Positions 6,470 through 8,646 of a DNA stretch of 8,646 nt are shown here, in pieces (position 1 is the first letter of the stretch; every line of letters begins with the position of its first letter). The notes beneath the pieces are model-generated. The model was not told where the DNA came from and did no database searches. It worked only from the letters and a program-made list of their open reading frames with translations. The stretch comes from an uncultured Dehalococcoidia bacterium (GTDB lineage Bacteria > Chloroflexota > Dehalococcoidia > Dehalococcoidales > UBA3254), in the NCBI GenBank assembly GCA_903890885.1, contig CAITCX010000359.1:1-8646 (forward strand). Direction: 5' to 3'. A program made the translations under genes and the position numbers.

Positions 6470-6694
6470 TTAATCTTTAAGCAATTTGGTGAACTGATCC
6501 GGTGTTAGAGATGCGTCCCTGATTATAGCTCTCAATAGGCCGCGGCTCACCTCTTTGTGTCTCGGTACGGTGAGTCTTATTCTGGAAGTATGGTATAAAA
6601 TCATATGACTGCCTTCTGTATGGTCCCAGACATAACCGATCTTGCGCAGGGCTTTCACAACCTCATCTCCTGATACTACCGGAAGATGGGGCAT
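6470..6694 (-). CDS. hicA: HicA-family toxin (mRNA interferase)
   Basis: HicA proteins are small double-stranded-RNA-binding-like RNases that cleave mRNA and are neutralised by HicB. The 74-residue product shows the full family pattern: VSGDEVVKALRKIGY (7-21), TEGSHMIL (26-33) with the catalytic-type His30 in GSH, then a TVPRH strand, and the C-terminal helix RGLLRAIIRDASLTPDQF. ATG at 6694 is chosen because it overlaps the hicB stop by one base (TGATG) and GGAGG lies 10 nt upstream. A longer frame to 6733 would run inside hicB without its own site. The order is hicB then hicA on one transcript, so antitoxin is made first. No clear terminator is seen after the stop. Confidence 0.93.
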   Translation of the reverse strand: MPHLPVVSGDEVVKALRKIGYVWDHTEGSHMILYHTSRIRLTVPRHKEVSRGLLRAIIRDASLTPDQFTKLLKD

Positions 6695-7194
6695 CAGGCA
6701 GTTACCTCCACTTCTTGCACTTCGGTGATACACGGCACAGGTTCTCCGTGTTTGCGCAAGCTGGCGATGTAACCCCGGATCGCTTCTGAAACATTAGCGA
6801 CGGCTTCTTCCTTAGTATGCCCCTGAGAGTGGCAGCCGGGCAAGGCCGGACAACTGGCGATGAAATAACCGTCTTCGTCATTTGCCAGGACGACGGCGAA
6901 TTTAAGCGTATTCCTTTCTTTCACTTTGTCGGGCTGTTTTTCCTTATGGTCTTCAATATTGTGAATGGCGAAGCCGGCTTTTTCCAGGATACGGTAAGCA
7001 TCCATAGCGGTAAAGGCGATGTAAGGCAGACCGGTTACCAGGTGGACAGGTTGTTTAATAGGGTAATGTTTTCCGGCGATCTCTACACAGTATTTGCTGC
7101 GCCGGTCGGTGCCTTTAGGATAAGCGCCCGAAACTGCCTTTATAATACTGATTTTATCTATCTGATATTCGCGCCCGCGCAGAACGAAATCCAT
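6694..7194 (-). CDS. hicB: HicB-family antitoxin with an extra N-terminal domain
   Basis: The C-terminal half (from about residue 95) is a HicB core: LKFAVVLANDEDGYFIASCPALPGCHSQGHTKEEA, then VSEAIRGYIASLRKHGEPVP. This is the partial RNase H-like fold that masks HicA. The protein ends only about 12 residues later, without the ribbon-helix-helix or helix-turn-helix that many HicB proteins carry. Instead residues 1-80 form an additional domain with KYCVEIAGKHYPIKQPVHLVTGL and AYRILEKAGF. From memory this resembles N-terminal domains seen in actinobacterial proteins and near McrA-like restriction enzymes. A charged linker (about 81-94) joins the two. ATG at 7194 is preferred to 7200, since AGGAG (7206-7202) is 7 nt from the former and only 1 nt from the latter. 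A near-consensus promoter lies upstream. Confidence 0.88.
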   Translation of the reverse strand: MDFVLRGREYQIDKISIIKAVSGAYPKGTDRRSKYCVEIAGKHYPIKQPVHLVTGLPYIAFTAMDAYRILEKAGFAIHNIEDHKEKQPDKVKERNTLKFAVVLANDEDGYFIASCPALPGCHSQGHTKEEAVANVSEAIRGYIASLRKHGEPVPCITEVQEVEVTA

Positions 7195-7224
7195 CAACAT
7201 ACTCCTATTACTATTATCATCGTT

Positions 7225-7253
7225 ATTATAGAATGTCGTTTTTATCCGGTCAA
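7225..7253 (-). promoter_or_regulatory. hicBA promoter
   Basis: TTGACC (7253-7248) and a perfect TATAAT (7230-7225) are separated by 17 nt. The start point would be near 7218, giving a leader of about 24 nt with AGGAG before the second ATG. No obvious inverted repeat overlaps it. Confidence 0.85.
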
Positions 7254-7305
7254 CCAGGAGAACGGACAGTGTGCATCAACCCAACCGACGTTAATATTTT
7301 AAGAG

Positions 7306-7311
7306 TATAAT
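7306..7311 (+). promoter_or_regulatory. candidate -10 box for the DUF5652-like gene
   Basis: A perfect TATAAT lies 38 bp before the start codon of the membrane protein gene, in the region divergent from hicBA. No convincing -35 lies 16-18 nt upstream and the surroundings are AT-rich, so this is tentative. Confidence 0.35.
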
Positions 7312-7348
7312 ATATCAATATTATAGGTTTTGCTTAAAAGGAGGGTGT

Positions 7349-7555
7349 ATGGATCAAGTATTTCCGCAGTGGTTTATGGCTTTCGCGTGGGTTATCCCGA
7401 TCCTGGCAGTTTGGGAAGGAATCTGGAAAGGGTTTGCCTTATGGAGAGCAGCCCGGAACAGTCATCTGGCCTGGTATATTTGTATTGTTATATTTAATAC
7501 GATCGGAATTTTGCCGATAGTCTATATCTTTGGTTTTAGTAAGAAAAAAGCCTAA
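7349..7555 (+). CDS. small two-helix membrane protein, DUF5652-like
   Basis: The 68-residue product has two hydrophobic stretches, about residues 8-31 and 42-63, joined by a basic turn (WRAARNSH) and ended by a positive tail SKKKA. The pattern W..WKG.ALW.AAR....W...I..NT.GILPI.Y.F matches what I recall of DUF5652, a family of short membrane proteins without known function. The positive tail suggests that the C-terminus is cytoplasmic, but this is inference. AAGGAGG stands just before ATG 7349, a strong site. It is divergent from hicBA and lies upstream of brnTA, which has its own promoter. Its last 39 codons and 3' flank recur in degraded form at 8263-8430. No toxin or immunity role should be assumed. 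Confidence 0.82.
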   Translation: MDQVFPQWFMAFAWVIPILAVWEGIWKGFALWRAARNSHLAWYICIVIFNTIGILPIVYIFGFSKKKA

Positions 7556-7603
7556 ACAAGGACAGGGTGGACATTTCGGACAGGTCAAACCAAAAAGGCA
7601 ACA
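7436..7603 (+). repeat. direct repeat, left copy (3' half of the DUF5652-like gene and its flank)
   Basis: This stretch covers codons 30-68 of the membrane protein gene plus about 48 bp after its stop. It matches 8263-8430 in the same orientation at high identity, including long exact runs such as ATTTGTATTGTTATATTTAA and AGGGTGGACATTTCGGA. The copies bracket the brnTA module. Confidence 0.85.
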
Positions 7604-7625
7604 ATAAAAAAGTTGCGAAAATATG

Positions 7626-7654
7626 TTGACATGTATATTGCTGTAATATACAAT
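7626..7654 (+). promoter_or_regulatory. brnTA promoter
   Basis: A perfect -35 TTGACA (7626-7631) and a TACAAT -10 (7649-7654) are separated by 17 nt. The predicted start is about 7661, one or two bases before the brnT ATG at 7663, so the mRNA would be essentially leaderless. Confidence 0.88.
7632..7652. promoter_or_regulatory. perfect inverted repeat in the brnTA promoter (probable operator)
   Basis: TGTATATT (7632-7639) and AATATACA (7645-7652) are perfect inverted 8-bp arms around a 5-nt centre. They fill the spacer between the -35 and -10 and overlap the -10. Such a site fits a dimeric ribbon-helix-helix repressor, and BrnA encoded downstream has that fold; autorepression is known for BrnTA systems. 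Confidence 0.8.
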
Positions 7655-7662
7655 TGTGAATT

Positions 7663-7959
7663 ATGGAAAGTGTCTTTCATAGCTTTGAAGGGTTTCAATG
7701 GGATGAAGGTAATAACAATAAAAACTTCATAAAACACCAGGTTTGGAATTGGGAGTGTGAGCAAGTATTTTTTAATCAACCTCTGTTAGTTCTAGATGAT
7801 CCAGGACACTCATTAGTTGAAAAGCGCTGGGCGGCATTAGGTCAGACGGACTCAGGTCGACTTCTGGTAATAATATTTACCAAAAGAAACAACTTGCTCA
7901 GAGTTATCTCGGCAAGAGACATGAACCATAAAGAGAGGGAATATTATGAAGAATATTAA
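7663..7959 (+). CDS. brnT: BrnT-family toxin
   Basis: BrnT toxins are RelE-fold ribonucleases that stop translation and are held inactive by BrnA. The 98-residue product shows the family pattern: FEGFQWDEGNNNKNFIKHQV (8-27, the usual WD..K..N..KH start), VFF (35-37), KRWAALGQT (54-62) with Arg55, LLVIIFTKR (67-75), then RVISARD (80-86) and the ER..Y ending. ATG at 7663 lies about 9 nt after the -10 box, with no ribosome binding site and no in-frame start upstream, which implies leaderless translation. The 3' end overlaps brnA by 14 nt. The toxin comes first in the operon, as usual for this type. All recognisable family residues seem intact. Confidence 0.9.
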   Translation: MESVFHSFEGFQWDEGNNNKNFIKHQVWNWECEQVFFNQPLLVLDDPGHSLVEKRWAALGQTDSGRLLVIIFTKRNNLLRVISARDMNHKEREYYEEY

Positions 7960-8263
7960 AATGAAAATCCCTGAATTTCAAAATGAGGACCAGGAACGAG
8001 AATTTTGGGCGACCCATTCGCCTCTGGATTATTTTGATGTACTAAAACCCCAAAAAGGCTCATTCCCTAACCTGAAACCTTCCACTAAATCTGTTTCTAT
8101 CCGCCTCCCGGAAGATTTACTGATTGAACTTAAAACCCTGGCCAATAAGAAGGATGTGCCTTATCAAAGTCTGGTGAAAATGCTGCTGGCCAGACAAATC
8201 GTCATCGAACGAGAATCCTTAGGCGGCGGCCTGAAAAGAAGCCAGAAGAAAGGTGTTGATTAG
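7946..8263 (+). CDS. brnA: BrnA/CopG-type antitoxin with ribbon-helix-helix domain
   Basis: The 105-residue product is the expected partner of BrnT. An N-terminal segment, FQNEDQEREFWATHSPLDYFD (10-30), is the toxin-facing motif of CopG-type antitoxins paired with BrnT. Residues about 48-88 (KSVSIRLPEDLLIELKTLANKK then YQSLVKMLLARQIV) are a ribbon-helix-helix DNA-binding domain, which could recognise the inverted repeat in the brnT promoter. The gene starts inside brnT with a GAGG site 7 nt upstream, so it has a real ribosome binding site whereas the toxin has none, which should favour antitoxin synthesis. Its stop codon (8261-8263) lies exactly where similarity to the DUF5652-like gene begins. 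Confidence 0.88.
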   Translation: MKNIKMKIPEFQNEDQEREFWATHSPLDYFDVLKPQKGSFPNLKPSTKSVSIRLPEDLLIELKTLANKKDVPYQSLVKMLLARQIVIERESLGGGLKRSQKKGVD

Positions 8264-8382
8264 CTTTACGGCTGGCAGACAGGAACAGTCATCTAGCCTG
8301 TTTTATTTGTATTGTTATATTTAATAAGGTAGTGGTTTTGCCGATAGTCTACCTGTTTGGTTTTAGTAAGAAAAAGGCCTAA
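8263..8382 (+). pseudogene. start-less remnant of a second DUF5652-like gene
   Basis: These 39 codons and a TAA stop align without gaps to residues 30-68 of the membrane protein at 7349-7555, with 29 of 39 identical residues. They include RNSHLA, ICIVIFN, LPIVY and the end FGFSKKKA. The first half, with the start codon, ribosome binding site and first membrane helix, is missing, and the frame runs into TGA at 8257-8259 upstream. Changes at otherwise conserved places (W32R, W42C, G53V) suggest relaxed selection. The remnant begins on the last base of the brnA stop codon, so the brnTA segment appears to have replaced or displaced its 5' half. Confidence 0.82.
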
Positions 8383-8430
8383 GCAAGGATAGGGTGGACA
8401 TTTCGGAACGGGCAAACTTACAAGGCAACA
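8263..8430 (+). repeat. direct repeat, right copy
   Basis: This copy matches 7436-7603. Similarity continues about 48 bp past the stop codon (AGGGTGGACATTTCGGA and a final AAGGCAAC are shared) and then stops abruptly. It includes the gene remnant described separately. Confidence 0.82.
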
Positions 8431-8646
8431 GATATCGGACAGATAAGTCAGACCCACTATAAGTTCACATTATTTCGAAAATGAAGTAATTACTACTGGT
8501 TATGCGGATCAAAATGGATAATTTGTATTTTTAGATAATCCGCTAAAGCTGGAGTGCCAGACACAACATTTCCTAAATTCATCTATTACCTGTATTGGAA
8601 GATGCTTCCGCGGAATTAAACCTAACTAAGGCTTCCCAATCTATGA
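8431..8646. other. intergenic tail without a convincing gene
   Basis: No frame here is long or recognisable on either strand. A plus-strand frame reads HYFENEVITTGYADQNG, then a TAA, then FVFLDNPLK in the same frame (about 8468-8550), which could be a decayed protein fragment but is too short to identify. A second open stretch reaches the window edge (about 8581-8646, ending ELNLTKASQSM) and could be the start of a gene that continues beyond it. No RNA gene, terminator or repeat was seen. Confidence 0.4.

Noticed and set aside
6695..6733. Upstream extension of hicA by 13 residues
   Set aside because: The extension lies within hicB. ATG 6694 overlaps the hicB stop and has GGAGG upstream, and the family motif begins right after it.
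6817..7302. Long plus-strand open frame of 161 codons opposite hicB
   Set aside because: It is the antisense shadow of hicB. It has no family resemblance, and the minus-strand frame has a clear HicB domain, promoter and ribosome binding site.
7556..7620. Terminator after the DUF5652-like gene (GCAAC and GTTGC arms near 7598-7615)
   Set aside because: The stem is only 5 bp with a 9-nt AT loop and is not followed by a T-run.
7585..7779. Minus-strand open frame across the brnT promoter and 5' end
   Set aside because: It covers the brnTA promoter and operator, lacks a ribosome binding site, and encodes an unrecognisable AT-driven hydrophobic product.
1..8646. CRISPR array, tRNA or rRNA genes, integrase or transposase
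   Set aside because: No regularly spaced repeats, no tRNA-like or rRNA sequence and no recombinase motifs were seen on either strand.

Overview
The window looks like chromosomal DNA of an anaerobic member of the Bacillota (Peptococcaceae/Clostridia-like). This is an inference from three things: a T-box riboswitch controlling the trp genes, strong AGGAGG-type ribosome binding sites, and the compact trpE-G-D-C-F order with an aroF gene behind it. No RNA gene for placing the organism is present.

Region 1 (1-5540, all minus strand) is a tryptophan operon read from right to left. A consensus sigma-A promoter (TTGACA, 18 nt, TATAAT) near 5507-5536 drives a T-box leader of about 300 nt. The leader has a UGG (Trp) specifier codon, a canonical AGGGTGGTACCGCG T-box and an intrinsic terminator. 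It is followed by trpE, trpG, trpD, trpC and trpF, joined by 1-4 nt overlaps or a 1 nt gap. After 55 nt comes the start of aroF (DAHP synthase), which runs off the left edge. Uncharged tRNA-Trp should therefore raise chorismate-to-indoleglycerol-phosphate flux and, by read-through, the entry step of the shikimate pathway. trpB and trpA are not in the window.

Region 2 (5540-8263) is an accessory stretch with three different type II toxin-antitoxin modules in about 2.7 kb. The first is a RelE/ParE-like pair on the plus strand (5611-6198). The second is a HicB-HicA pair on the minus strand (6470-7194), in which HicB carries an unusual extra N-terminal domain and no C-terminal DNA-binding domain. 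The third is a BrnT-BrnA pair on the plus strand (7663-8263), whose promoter holds a perfect inverted repeat and predicts a leaderless toxin mRNA. Between them lie a 43-residue, very basic, internally repeated protein with its own promoter, ribosome binding site and terminator (6255-6386), and a small two-helix membrane protein of the DUF5652 type (7349-7555).

Region 3 (8263-8646) begins with a start-less second copy of the last 39 codons and 3' flank of the DUF5652 gene. The BrnTA module is therefore bracketed by a direct repeat of about 168 bp. The final ~215 bp hold no convincing gene.

The points most worth following are the HicB fusion, the BrnTA module wedged into a duplicated gene, the operator-like half-sites placed between the trp promoter and the first TA module, and a perfect 10-nt complementarity between the T-box motif and the trpE start region.
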